This document shows, in pieces, positions 34,289 to 42,828 of a DNA stretch of 64,000 nucleotides. The notes beneath the pieces are model-generated. The model did no database searches. It had not been told where the DNA came from and saw only the letters and a list, made by a program, of their open reading frames with translations. Each line of letters begins with the position of its first letter. Positions within the stretch are counted from its first letter, which is position 1. Made by a program: the position numbers and the translations under genes. Location: NCBI RefSeq assembly GCF_016765775.1, contig NZ_JAESVN010000011.1, forward strand, positions 26,781 through 90,780, written 5' to 3'. This DNA is from Szabonella alba (GTDB lineage Bacteria > Pseudomonadota > Alphaproteobacteria > Rhodobacterales > Rhodobacteraceae).

Positions 34289-34966
34289 TCACGGATCGCC
34301 GGGAACGCCATAGCTGGGCGCGGTATGCGGATCGAGGGCGCGGCTGACATAGGCCGACATCTCGGGCTTCCAGCGCTCCCACAGCGCCGCCAGCGCGCCG
34401 ATCGCGTCGTCATCGGTCCAGTCCACGCGCAGATCGGCAACCGGCCAGGCCACATCGCGCACCAGCAGCATACCCGCCGAATGCACCGGCCCCTCTTCGC
34501 CGCCTGCCGCAATCGCGGCCTGCATCGCGGCAATCAGCCTGTCACCCAGCGATTGCCCTTTGGTTTCCGCAAAGCGGGCGACCATCGCATCGGGAACCCC
34601 GGGCCCCGACAGCAGATTGCCCGCCGCGATCACATCGGACGCAGTGGCGAAACGGTGGGTGCCAAGGGTGCGCGCACCCGAGAAACCCGCCGTGCCGCCT
34701 TGGGCATCGACCAGTGCAAGCTGGCGGAATTCCAGATGCGGCGCCTCGGCCTTCAGTTGCGCCAGCGCCACCTCGGCGGTCAGCCCGCCCGCCATCAGAT
34801 CCAGCCCCTTCGGCCCCAGACGCGGATCGGTGATGTTCTGGGTCGCCACCGCACCGACCCCGGCCCGCGCATGGGCGCAGCGCGCCGCAACGCAGGGCGA
34901 GGACGAGGACACCGCGATACCGAACATGCCGGTATCCGCGCAGCGTGCAGAGATTGAGAATGTCAT
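34289..34966 (-). CDS. DUF1028 family protein (Ntn-hydrolase fold), 225 aa
   Basis: It shows the typical N-terminal FSISARCADTGMFGIAVSSSSPCVAARC, VGAVATQNITDPRLGPKGLDL and GNLLSGPGVPDAM. The family resembles N-terminal-nucleophile hydrolases and often occurs with RidA and amino-acid or heterocycle catabolic genes; its reaction is not established. It lies 13 nt from the RidA gene, and a C-terminal DPHTAPSYGVPGDP tail is visible. In this cluster it may hydrolyse an amide or deamination product. Confidence 0.88.
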   Translation of the reverse strand: MTFSISARCADTGMFGIAVSSSSPCVAARCAHARAGVGAVATQNITDPRLGPKGLDLMAGGLTAEVALAQLKAEAPHLEFRQLALVDAQGGTAGFSGARTLGTHRFATASDVIAAGNLLSGPGVPDAMVARFAETKGQSLGDRLIAAMQAAIAAGGEEGPVHSAGMLLVRDVAWPVADLRVDWTDDDAIGALAALWERWKPEMSAYVSRALDPHTAPSYGVPGDP

Positions 34967-34979
34967 GTCCCGCCCCCCG

Positions 34980-35399
34980 TCACGCCGCGTCGGGGATGAC
35001 GGCGGTCACCTCGATCTCGACCACCCATTCGGGCCGCGCCAGTGCAGGCACCACGATGCCGGTGGAACAGGGATGCACGCCTTTCAGCCATTTGCCCATC
35101 TCCTGATAGACCGCCTCACGATAGCGGATATCGGTCAGATAGACGACGATCCGGCACACATGCGCCATCTCGCTTCCGGCTTCCTTCAGCAAAAGCGCGA
35201 TGTTTTCCATCGTCTTGGCCGTCTGCGCCCCGGCATCGCCGGTATGCAGGCTTTCGCGGCTGTCCAGGTCCTGGCTGACCTGTCCGCGCAGAAACACCAT
35301 GGTTCCGCGCGCAACGACGCCCTGGCTTAGGTCATTGTCGAGCTTCTGCTCGGGATAGGTTTCCTTCGTGTTGAAGGGGCGGATGCGTTTGTGAATCAT
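34980..35399 (-). CDS. RidA-family enamine/imine deaminase, 139 aa
   Basis: A full-length RidA/YjgF-type protein with KETYPEQKLDNDLSQGVVARG, FLRGQVSQDL, VCRIVVYLTDIRYREAVYQEMG and STGIVVPALARPEWVVEIEVTA. The conserved Arg of the active site is present in VCRIVVYLTD. The longer N-terminus (HKRIRPFNTKETYP) is typical of catabolic-cluster members. RidA enzymes hydrolyse reactive enamines or imines to ketones and ammonia, suggesting that the pathway makes an imine. It sits between hpaB-type and DUF1028 genes. Confidence 0.92.
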   Translation of the reverse strand: MIHKRIRPFNTKETYPEQKLDNDLSQGVVARGTMVFLRGQVSQDLDSRESLHTGDAGAQTAKTMENIALLLKEAGSEMAHVCRIVVYLTDIRYREAVYQEMGKWLKGVHPCSTGIVVPALARPEWVVEIEVTAVIPDAA

Positions 35400-35423
35400 G
35401 ATCGGATCTTTCCGCAGAAGGGT

Positions 35424-36869
35424 TCAGTTCAGCACACGGTCCGAAAGACCGGCGGATTTCTTGGTAAAGCGCAGCGCGTCATCCCAGTCGAAATTGCGAT
35501 AGACCGCGCCAAGATGCGCGAAAGGCGGCGATTGCGCAAAAAGCTGGAAGGTCAGCCGGTGACCGGCGTAATCCGAATTCAAGAGATCGCGCGCGAAGGC
35601 CAGCAGCTTGCGCCGGTCGTCGCTGTCCCAGTTTTCGTTCAGCGTGTAGAATTTCTTCAGCCACGGCCCGGCCTCTGTATCGCGGAAGGACGCGGCATCG
35701 GGCGTCACGCAGATCTGCCCGCCGCAAAGTTCCCGCGCCAGATGCATCATGTGATGCAGTTGCGAACAGGCATGAACCCGGCCCGTCATCAGCAGCGACT
35801 GGTTCGGCATCGTCAAGCCGCCGGGGCTTTCCTCGGCCATGGCGATGGCGGCTGTCAGATGCGCGTTGATCCCTTCGCGGTAGCAGGCCAGCGTCGCCAG
35901 CTTTTCCTGCACGGCCTGCTGTTTCTCAAGCCCGGTCTGGCGCACGTTCCACAGCGCCGCGCCGATCATCATGTCGGCCAGCTTGAGATTGCGCTGCACG
36001 AAGGCAAATGCCGAATAGCGGTGCAGGGTGGCGCGGATGAAGGTGGCCGCGCGGGTATGCTGATAGAACAGCACATTCTCCCACGGGATCAGCACATCAT
36101 CATAGATCACCAGCGCATCGACCTCATCAAAGCGGTTCGACAGCGGATAATCCTCGGCGGGTGCGCGTCCGGTAAATCCAGTGCGGCAGATGAAGCGCAG
36201 ATTGGGTGAGGAAAAATCGCAGATGAACCCCACCGCATATTCCGACAGGGCCGAGTCGCCCCAATTGGCAATCGTGGGCTTGGTGAAGGCCTGATTGGCA
36301 TAGGCGGCGGCGGTTTCATATTTCGCGCCGCGCACCACGATCCCCGCATCGGTTTCGCGCACCACATGCAGCAGCATGTCGGGGTCCTGATCCTGCGGGC
36401 GCTTGGACCGGTCGCCCTTGGGGTCGGTATTGGCCGAAACATGGAAGGGATCGGTCTTGATGACCTGCTGGATATGGTTGCGGATATTCACCGAAAAGCG
36501 CGGATCGACCTCGTTGAGAATATCCTGACCGTCAAATAGCGACCACATCTCACCGGCGGTTTCATCGCCGACGCGGGTGACGATGCCGCCGACATCTTCC
36601 AGCACCACATCGGTCGCGCGGCGCTTGGCGTGCCAGTCGGCCTGACTGTAGGGCAGTTTCAGTCCGATCGAGTAGCGTTCGCCGTTCTCCTCATAGCTCA
36701 TCATGTCGCGGGTCGCGTCCTCATGCGCAAGGTCATAGATCCGCGCGCGGATATCGACCAGCGGCTTGAACTGGGGATGGGTCGTCACGTCCTGAACGCG
36801 CTCGCCATTGATCCAGATCCGCCGCCCGTCGCGGAGCGAGTCCTTGTATTGTTGTCCGGTTCTGAGCAT
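35424..36869 (-). CDS. HpaB-type FADH2-dependent monooxygenase (4-hydroxyphenylacetate 3-hydroxylase family), 481 aa
   Basis: It matches the HpaB family along its whole length: LRTGQQYKDSLRDGRRIWINGE, HVSANTDPKGDRSKRP, RGAKYETAAAYANQ, YDDVLIPWENVLFYQHT and ARELCGGQI. This family is the oxygenase part of two-component flavin hydroxylases acting on phenols and some pyrrole or indole-type rings. It needs FADH2 from a separate reductase, here most likely the fusion protein at 31823. Neighbouring RidA and DUF1028 genes suggest a nitrogen-containing substrate, but the sequence does not identify it. It follows the ABC binding-protein gene on the same strand. Confidence 0.92.
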   Translation of the reverse strand: MLRTGQQYKDSLRDGRRIWINGERVQDVTTHPQFKPLVDIRARIYDLAHEDATRDMMSYEENGERYSIGLKLPYSQADWHAKRRATDVVLEDVGGIVTRVGDETAGEMWSLFDGQDILNEVDPRFSVNIRNHIQQVIKTDPFHVSANTDPKGDRSKRPQDQDPDMLLHVVRETDAGIVVRGAKYETAAAYANQAFTKPTIANWGDSALSEYAVGFICDFSSPNLRFICRTGFTGRAPAEDYPLSNRFDEVDALVIYDDVLIPWENVLFYQHTRAATFIRATLHRYSAFAFVQRNLKLADMMIGAALWNVRQTGLEKQQAVQEKLATLACYREGINAHLTAAIAMAEESPGGLTMPNQSLLMTGRVHACSQLHHMMHLARELCGGQICVTPDAASFRDTEAGPWLKKFYTLNENWDSDDRRKLLAFARDLLNSDYAGHRLTFQLFAQSPPFAHLGAVYRNFDWDDALRFTKKSAGLSDRVLN

Positions 36870-37068
36870 CGGGTTTCCTTCTGGTTTAAAATCATGCCGG
36901 GCGGCAGGGCGCAGCTCCGGGGGCGATACCGGACAGCGCGGTCAAAGGTTGAAAACGGTGGACGGATCGTCCTGTCAGCCCCTTGGACATCGGCAACCGG
37001 CAGCGGGGCGAACCGCCGGCCCTGAGGCGGGCAGGAAGGAACGGCCCCCCCCCGCCCGCCGCGCGCGA

Positions 37069-38202
37069 TCACTCGGCCCGGGTGACCCAGGCGCCGTCGC
37101 GGACTTCCTTGATCTCGATCTCGACCGGGATCTTGGTCTGGCCGGTTTCATCGAAGCTGGTGACACCCAGCGCGCCGTCATGCTCGATGGCACGGATCGC
37201 GGCGGAAAGCGCCGCCTTGTCCTCGATGCCGTGCTCGGCAATCACCGACAGCAGGATATTCGCGGCATCAAAGGCGTATTTGGTATAGGGGCTGGTCGGT
37301 TCGGCAAAGCTGCGCGCCTCGTAATCGGCATAAAGCTTTTCAAGCGTCGGATTGGAGGCCGCCGCCGGATAGCTGACCAGCGTCCCGACCGCCGCCTCTC
37401 CGGCAATCGAAATGAAATCGGGATCATAGAAGCCCGAGATCCCGATCATCGGCACATCAAGGCCAAGCTCGATCATCTGGCGGCGCAGGATGCCCGCCTC
37501 GGTGATGACGCCGCCGAAATAAACCGCGTCGGGCGCATCGCCGCGCAGCCGGGTAACGATGGCCCGGAAATCGGTATTGCCGACCGGCAGCAGGTCTTTC
37601 GATGTGACAGTGCCGCCCGCCTCGGTGAAAAACCCCTCGAACGCGCCTGCATTGCCGGTGCCGTAATCGCTGGTATCAGAGACAATCGCGATGCGGCTGG
37701 CGCCCAGATCGGACGCGGCCCATTGCGCCAGCGGCTGGTTCTCGGTCAGCAAGGTCGGGGTGACACGGGTGATCTCGGGCAGGTTCTGCTCGGTGATACT
37801 CGGGCTGATCGCCCCCCAGACGATGAAGGGCATTTCAAAGCGGCTGAAAACCGGGATCGTCGCCAGCGCCACGGGGCTGTTCCAATGCCCGGTCGCGGCA
37901 ACGACATCGGGATCATTGACCAGCTTCATCGCCGCCGAAACGCCGGTTTGCGGGTCCGAGGCATCATCGAGCACCTCATATTCGACCGTATAGGGATAAT
38001 CGCTTGCATTGGCCTGTTCGACCGCAAGGATGAACCCGTTGCGCGCACCCAGCCCCTGCTGGGCATTGCCACCGCTGAGCGGGCCGATGAAGCCGAGTTT
38101 GATGGTTTCCTTGTCCTGTGCGGCAACGGGCAAGGCCCCCAGCGCGAACGACATGCACAGACCGGTCAGCAAAGTCCTGCGACGACCATTAACGTTGAAC
38201 AT
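37069..38202 (-). CDS. Branched-chain amino acid-type ABC transporter substrate-binding protein
   Basis: 377 aa from the ATG at 38202, placed 8 nt after AAGGAGAG; an ATG 6 nt earlier sits too close to that site. Residues 1-27 are a signal peptide with an RRR n-region and a PVAAQ cleavage zone. The mature part is a Leu/Ile/Val-type receptor (TIKLGFIGPLSGGNAQQGLGARNG, VSAAMKLVNDPDV). Such proteins also bind aromatic acids, amides and urea. It is divergent from the four permease/ATPase genes and next to the oxygenase, so it probably captures the oxygenase substrate. Confidence 0.92.
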   Translation of the reverse strand: MFNVNGRRRTLLTGLCMSFALGALPVAAQDKETIKLGFIGPLSGGNAQQGLGARNGFILAVEQANASDYPYTVEYEVLDDASDPQTGVSAAMKLVNDPDVVAATGHWNSPVALATIPVFSRFEMPFIVWGAISPSITEQNLPEITRVTPTLLTENQPLAQWAASDLGASRIAIVSDTSDYGTGNAGAFEGFFTEAGGTVTSKDLLPVGNTDFRAIVTRLRGDAPDAVYFGGVITEAGILRRQMIELGLDVPMIGISGFYDPDFISIAGEAAVGTLVSYPAAASNPTLEKLYADYEARSFAEPTSPYTKYAFDAANILLSVIAEHGIEDKAALSAAIRAIEHDGALGVTSFDETGQTKIPVEIEIKEVRDGAWVTRAE

Positions 38203-38475
38203 TGTCATCTCTCCTTGTTGGGACGGATCGCGCCGCATCTGTCACGGCCCGCGCGTTTTTCGGCGGAACACGCCCTGTCACCGGACAGGGTCATGCCGGA
38301 CCGTGGCCAGAGACTGACCCCTTCCCATGCGTCAAGGAAGTCGCATTTTCCGAGGATCGGCTTCGGAAATCCTTAACCAGAAATTCCGCGTTTTCTTTTG
38401 CCAGAACGACCCTCCCTTCACTATGCCGGAGGGCAGGCCGCAGCCGGACAGCGGCGCAGAACCGGGGAGAATGCG

Positions 38476-39393
38476 ATGGACAGCCTGCTGGCACAGCATC
38501 TTGTGAACTGGATGGTGCTTGGAAGTATCTACGCCCTTGTGGCGCTTGGGTTCAGCCTTCTGTTCGGCGTGCTTAACGTCATTCACTTTTCCCATGGCGA
38601 TGTGTCCATCGTGGCGCCTTTCGTGGCGCTGGCGGTGATCCAGATCCTGTTTGCCGGGGTGCTTCCTGCGGGGGCGGGATGGGCGCTGGTCGTGGCGCTT
38701 GGCGTGGCGATTGTGGTGACGGGACTGCTGGGCATCCTGCTGGACTGGCTGGTGATCCGGCGGTTTCGCGGCGCGCCGGCCATGATGGCGCTGGTCGCCA
38801 CCGTGGCATTGGGCAGCGTGGTGCGCGAACTGATCCGCATGTTCTATCCGCAGGGATCGAACCCCAAACCCTTTCCCGCACTGATCCGGGATTCTGTGCA
38901 GATCGGCGGGGTTCAGATCTCGGCCTTCTCGGTTCTTGTCGTCCTGGTCTCGGTGCTGATGGTGACGCTGTTGTTCTGGATCATGCACCGCACCCCCATC
39001 GGCCTGCGCATCCGCGCGGTTGCCGAAGATCGCGACATTGCGCGGCTGATGGCGATCAACCCCAACCGGATCTTTGCCGTGACCTTCTTCCTCGCCTCGG
39101 CCGTCGGGGCCATCGGCGGGCTGTTCTTTGCCAGCCATGCCGGGGTGGTACGGTTCGATTTCGGCATCCAGCTTGGCCTGATCGGCTTTTCCGCCGCCGT
39201 GATCGGTGGGCTGGGATCCATGCATGGCGCCATCATCGGCAGCCTGCTGATCGCGGGGATCGACACGCTGGTGCAGGTCACGGTGCCGGATGGCGCGTCC
39301 TACCGGATGGTGTTCATTTTCCTGCTGGTGATCTGCGTGCTTGTCCTCAAACCCTCCGGCATGCTTGGCAAGCCGGTTTTCGAGAAGGTCTGA
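38476..39393 (+). CDS. livH: Branched-chain-type ABC permease LivH
   Basis: 305 aa, eight to nine hydrophobic helices. Typical LivH elements are LGSIYALVALGFSLLFGVLNVIHFSHGD at the start and RAVAEDRDIARLMAINPNRI in the cytoplasmic loop that contacts the ATPase. The start at 38476 follows GGGGAGAATGCG. It forms the membrane channel with LivM, whose gene begins 4 nt after this stop. Confidence 0.94.
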   Translation: MDSLLAQHLVNWMVLGSIYALVALGFSLLFGVLNVIHFSHGDVSIVAPFVALAVIQILFAGVLPAGAGWALVVALGVAIVVTGLLGILLDWLVIRRFRGAPAMMALVATVALGSVVRELIRMFYPQGSNPKPFPALIRDSVQIGGVQISAFSVLVVLVSVLMVTLLFWIMHRTPIGLRIRAVAEDRDIARLMAINPNRIFAVTFFLASAVGAIGGLFFASHAGVVRFDFGIQLGLIGFSAAVIGGLGSMHGAIIGSLLIAGIDTLVQVTVPDGASYRMVFIFLLVICVLVLKPSGMLGKPVFEKV

Positions 39394-39396
39394 GCC

Positions 39397-40578
39397 ATGT
39401 CAGCAACCGAAGAACTCCGGGCCAGCGCGCGGCCCTCGCCACTGCGCAGCCTTGCCACCGTGATCGCGGTCGAACTGGCGGCGGCGGTGTTGCTGCGGCT
39501 GTTCCTGCTGAGCGATGACACGGCGGTGATCGTCGCCCTTCTGGCGCTGATGGGGGCAGGTTTCGCGCTGCTTCAGATCCGGCCCGCGATCGAGGATGCC
39601 ATTGTCGCGGCCTTTGGCGAGGCGCGCCTTGCCGCGCTGCTGCTGGGCGGGATCATCGTGCTGGCTTATCCGTTCTTTCTGAACGGGTCGAGCTATGCGC
39701 TGCATCTTCTGATCATCGCGCAGCTTTATGCGGTGCTGGCGCTTGCGCTGAACTTCCAGCTTGGCAGCGCAAATATCCCGAACTTTGCAACCGGTGCGTC
39801 CTATGGGATCGGGGCCTATACCTCGGCGCTGCTGGCAATCCATTTCGGCATTTCCTTCTGGCTGGCCCTGCCGGTCGCCGCACTGGTCGCAACCGTGTTC
39901 GGCTTCCTGCTGGGCTTTCCCTCGATGCGCACGAAGGAAAGCTATCTGGCCCTTGTCACCATCGCCTTCGGAATCGTCATCCACCAGTTGCTGAACAACT
40001 TCTCATGGACGGGCGGGCCGAACGGGCTGGTCGGGATCCCCGCGCCAATCCTGTTCGGCCATTCCTTTGCCCGCCCGCTTGAAGTGTTCGGCCACAGGCT
40101 GCCCAGTCAGGCGAATTTCTACTACCTTTCGGCGGCGCTTGTGGCCCTGTCGATCCTGTCGGCCAGACGTCTGCATGACAGCCGCGTGGGGCTTGCCTGG
40201 AACGCGCTGCGCGCGGATGAACTGGCCGCCCGCTGTCAGGGGATCAATGTCGTCTGGTACAAGATGCTGGCCTTCGGGGTGGATGCCTTTCTTGCGGCCT
40301 TTGCAGGCACGGTCTATGCCTTCTATGTCAGCTATATCTCACCCGACAACTTCACCTTCATCGTCTCGGTCACGATCATGACGATGGTGATCGTGGGCGG
40401 CATGGACAATACGCTGGGGGTCATTCTGGGGGCATTCCTGCTGACGCTGCTGCCCGAAAAGCTGCGGATCTTTTCCGATTACCGCCTGCTGTTTGTCAGT
40501 GTCGTCGTCATCCTGTTCCTTGTGCTGCGCCCGCAGGGTCTGTTCCAGCAGCGCGCGCGCCATTACGGGGGGAAATAA
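39397..40578 (+). CDS. livM: Branched-chain-type ABC permease LivM
   Basis: 393 aa with an N-terminal pair of extra helices and the LivM core: LALNFQLGSANIPNFATGASYGIGAYT, FLLGFPSMRTKESYLALVTIAFG, and ARRLHDSRVGLAWNALRADELAARCQGI as the coupling loop. It is immediately followed by livG, with the ATG one nucleotide after the stop. Confidence 0.94.
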   Translation: MSATEELRASARPSPLRSLATVIAVELAAAVLLRLFLLSDDTAVIVALLALMGAGFALLQIRPAIEDAIVAAFGEARLAALLLGGIIVLAYPFFLNGSSYALHLLIIAQLYAVLALALNFQLGSANIPNFATGASYGIGAYTSALLAIHFGISFWLALPVAALVATVFGFLLGFPSMRTKESYLALVTIAFGIVIHQLLNNFSWTGGPNGLVGIPAPILFGHSFARPLEVFGHRLPSQANFYYLSAALVALSILSARRLHDSRVGLAWNALRADELAARCQGINVVWYKMLAFGVDAFLAAFAGTVYAFYVSYISPDNFTFIVSVTIMTMVIVGGMDNTLGVILGAFLLTLLPEKLRIFSDYRLLFVSVVVILFLVLRPQGLFQQRARHYGGK

Positions 40579-40579
40579 G

Positions 40580-41386
40580 ATGGTCACGGCATCCGACACC
40601 GCCGCGCCGATCCTTGAGACGCGGGACCTGACGATCAGTTTCGGGGGGCTTGTCGCGGTCAATGGCGTGGATCTGCGTCTTGCACGGTCCGAGGTCATGT
40701 GCATCATCGGGCCGAACGGGGCCGGGAAATCAACTCTGTTCAACCTGATTTCGGGCATCTACCGCCCGACACGCGGTCAGGTCCTGTTTGACGGGCAGGA
40801 CATCACCGGCAAACCCGTCCATCGCATCGCCGCCATTGGCATTGCGCGCACCTTCCAGTCAAGCCGCCTGTTCAACGATCTGACATTGCTCGACAATGTT
40901 CTGATCGGGATGCATACGCGCACCCGGTCGGGCGTTCTGGATGCGCTGTTGCGTCCGGGCCGGGCGCGGGCAGAACTGGACGCGGCGGCAGAACGGGCCG
41001 AGGCCATCCTGCACGGGCTCTCCCCGGCGCTTCACGCGCGGCGCAACACGCTGGCAGGCGCGCTGCCACAGGCCGACCGCCGCAGGCTTGAGATTGCCCG
41101 CGCGCTGGCCTCGGAACCCAAGGTCATCATGCTGGATGAACCGTCATCGGGGATGGATGACCGCGATACCGATGCGCTGATCGGGGATGTGCGCCGCGTC
41201 ATGGCCGAAAAGCCGGGCCTGTCCTTCCTCATCATCGAACATGACATGCGGCTGGTCGCCACGCTGCCAGACCGGGTGACGGTCATTGATTACGGATCAA
41301 AGATCGCGGAAGGCGATTATGCGGATATCCGTGTGATGCCGCGCGTGCAGGAAGCCTATCTTGGACAGAGGGCCGCAAATGCTTGA
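40580..41386 (+). CDS. livG: Branched-chain-type ABC ATPase LivG with altered signature motif
   Basis: 268 aa. Walker A is GPNGAGKST near residue 44; Walker B is KVIMLDEPSSGMDDRD; the switch His is in LIIEHDMRLV. The ABC signature, LPYGQQRRLE in typical LivG, reads LPQADRRRLE here, so the conserved Gly and Gln are lost. The C-terminal IAEGDYADIRVMPRVQEAYLG is normal for the family. It pairs with LivF, so one degenerate site in the heterodimer is conceivable. Its last 8 nt overlap livF. Confidence 0.92.
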   Translation: MVTASDTAAPILETRDLTISFGGLVAVNGVDLRLARSEVMCIIGPNGAGKSTLFNLISGIYRPTRGQVLFDGQDITGKPVHRIAAIGIARTFQSSRLFNDLTLLDNVLIGMHTRTRSGVLDALLRPGRARAELDAAAERAEAILHGLSPALHARRNTLAGALPQADRRRLEIARALASEPKVIMLDEPSSGMDDRDTDALIGDVRRVMAEKPGLSFLIIEHDMRLVATLPDRVTVIDYGSKIAEGDYADIRVMPRVQEAYLGQRAANA

Positions 41387-42077
41387 ACTGGATAATCTTT
41401 CCTCGGCCTACGGGTCCGTGCCGATGCTGCGCTCGGTCTCGATGACGGTCTCACGCGGGGAAATGGTCTGCCTCCTTGGCCCCAATGGTGCCGGAAAAAG
41501 CACAACCTTCAAGGCGATCTGCGGCCTGCTGCGCCCCACGGGCGGCATCGTCCGCATGATGGGAGAGGATGTCGCCAGGATCGGCACGGAACGGCTGGCC
41601 GCCCTTGGTGTCGGCTTCGTGCCCGAGGGGCGGCGTCTGTTTCCCACGCTGACGGTGCGTGAAAACCTGCGGCTGGGATTTGACGCCGCGCGCAAGGATC
41701 TGGATTTCGGGGAACGGCTGGAGGCAATGGCCACGCTCTTTCCCCGGATCAAGGAGCGTCTCAATCAGGGGGCGGGCACCATGTCCGGCGGCGAACAGGC
41801 GATGGTTGCGCTGGCCCGGGCCCTGATCGCCGATCCCGGACTGGTGGTCATGGATGAGCCTTCGCTGGGGCTGTCGCCCAAACTGATCGACGAGTATTTC
41901 GAAATCGTCGGCCGCATCCGGGATGAGGGCAAGACCGTGCTGCTGATCGAACAGAATGCCGAGGCCGCGCTGTCCATCGTTGATCGCGGCTATCTTCTGG
42001 TCCGGGGCCAGATCGCGATCAGCGGCACCAGCGCGGAACTCCTGGGCAATGACATGGTGCGGCACCTTTATCTTTAG
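41379..42077 (+). CDS. livF: Branched-chain-type ABC ATPase LivF
   Basis: 232 aa starting at the ATG 8 nt inside livG. Walker A GPNGAGKST near residue 34, an intact signature MSGGEQAMVALARAL near 137, Walker B LVVMDEPSLGLSP and the switch His replaced by Gln in LIEQNAEAAL, as is usual for LivF. It completes the importer for the binding protein at 37069. Confidence 0.94.
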   Translation: MLELDNLSSAYGSVPMLRSVSMTVSRGEMVCLLGPNGAGKSTTFKAICGLLRPTGGIVRMMGEDVARIGTERLAALGVGFVPEGRRLFPTLTVRENLRLGFDAARKDLDFGERLEAMATLFPRIKERLNQGAGTMSGGEQAMVALARALIADPGLVVMDEPSLGLSPKLIDEYFEIVGRIRDEGKTVLLIEQNAEAALSIVDRGYLLVRGQIAISGTSAELLGNDMVRHLYL

Positions 42078-42102
42078 GGCGGGGATCGCAGGGTCGGGCA
42101 GG

Positions 42103-42222
42103 ATGGGCACTGTCAATCTGCCGGGCGGCCATTCGGTGAACATCGAAAAGCTCGATGTCGCCATAACCGCGTTTCTTCGGGGCCATGGCGCACGGATGGC
42201 GGACAGGGTGGAAAACCGGTAA
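42103..42222 (+). CDS. Possible 39-residue peptide gene
   Basis: An ATG-to-stop frame reading MGTVNLPGGHSVNIEKLDVA and ending ADRVENR, in the 177-nt gap between livF and the thioesterase gene. The ribosome binding site is weak and I know no family for it. Codon choice is only moderately like the neighbours. Confidence 0.25.
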   Translation: MGTVNLPGGHSVNIEKLDVAITAFLRGHGARMADRVENR

Positions 42223-42254
42223 CACGGTCACCCAAGGCGAGAACAGGGATTCAG

Positions 42255-42647
42255 ATGGACCGACAGGAACAGCCACCCCAGCACAGCCCGACGATCCGCA
42301 CCATCGCGATGCCCGCAGACACCAACCCGTCAGGCGACATTTTCGGCGGCTGGCTGATGAGCCAGATGGACCTTGCCGCAGGCAGCGTCGCCGCGCTGAC
42401 CTCGGGCAGGCGCAGCGCGACCATCGCGGTGGATGCGATGATCTTTCACCGTCCGGTCAAGGTCGGGGATGAGGTATCGCTTTATGCAACGCTGGTCCGG
42501 CAGGGCCGCACCTCGATGACGATCCATGTTGATGCCTGGCGCCGTCCAAGGGCCAGCAGCCGCAGTGAGATGGTGACCGAGGCAAATTTCACCTTCGTCG
42601 CGCTGGATGCCGAGGGCAGGCCCGTTCCGGTGCGCCCCGAAGAATAG
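42255..42647 (+). CDS. YciA-type acyl-CoA thioesterase (hotdog fold), 130 aa
   Basis: Residues ~15-120 match acyl-CoA thioester hydrolases of the YciA/BACH group: MPADTNPSGDIFGGWLMSQMD containing the catalytic Asn/Asp region, VDAMIFHRPVKVGDEVS and TEANFTFVALD. It would hydrolyse acyl-CoA esters in the cytoplasm. It stands alone between the Liv genes and the siderophore locus, and I see no functional link to either. Confidence 0.9.
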   Translation: MDRQEQPPQHSPTIRTIAMPADTNPSGDIFGGWLMSQMDLAAGSVAALTSGRRSATIAVDAMIFHRPVKVGDEVSLYATLVRQGRTSMTIHVDAWRRPRASSRSEMVTEANFTFVALDAEGRPVPVRPEE

Positions 42648-42730
42648 GGCGGGCCGGGACCAACCACCCTGCAGACCCTATCGGACCGGCAGACGCAGCG
42701 GGGACATGCACCCGTTGCGATCTGGTTGCA

Positions 42731-42754
42731 AATCCTTACTGAAATTGTAAGATT
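42731..42754. promoter_or_regulatory. Inverted-repeat operator candidate upstream of the AraC gene
   Basis: AATCCTTAC (42731-42739) and GTAAGATT (42747-42754) form an inverted repeat around TGAAATT, 75 nt before the AraC start. The TTGACAC at 42753 just after it could be a -35 box. The site could bind an iron-responsive repressor or the AraC protein; its sequence alone does not decide which. Confidence 0.4.
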
Positions 42755-42828
42755 GACACCCATCCCGAGTCCGCCCCCACCGAAACGACAGGCCACCGGA
42801 CCGAAAACCTTTGGAAAGGTTGCCTGAA

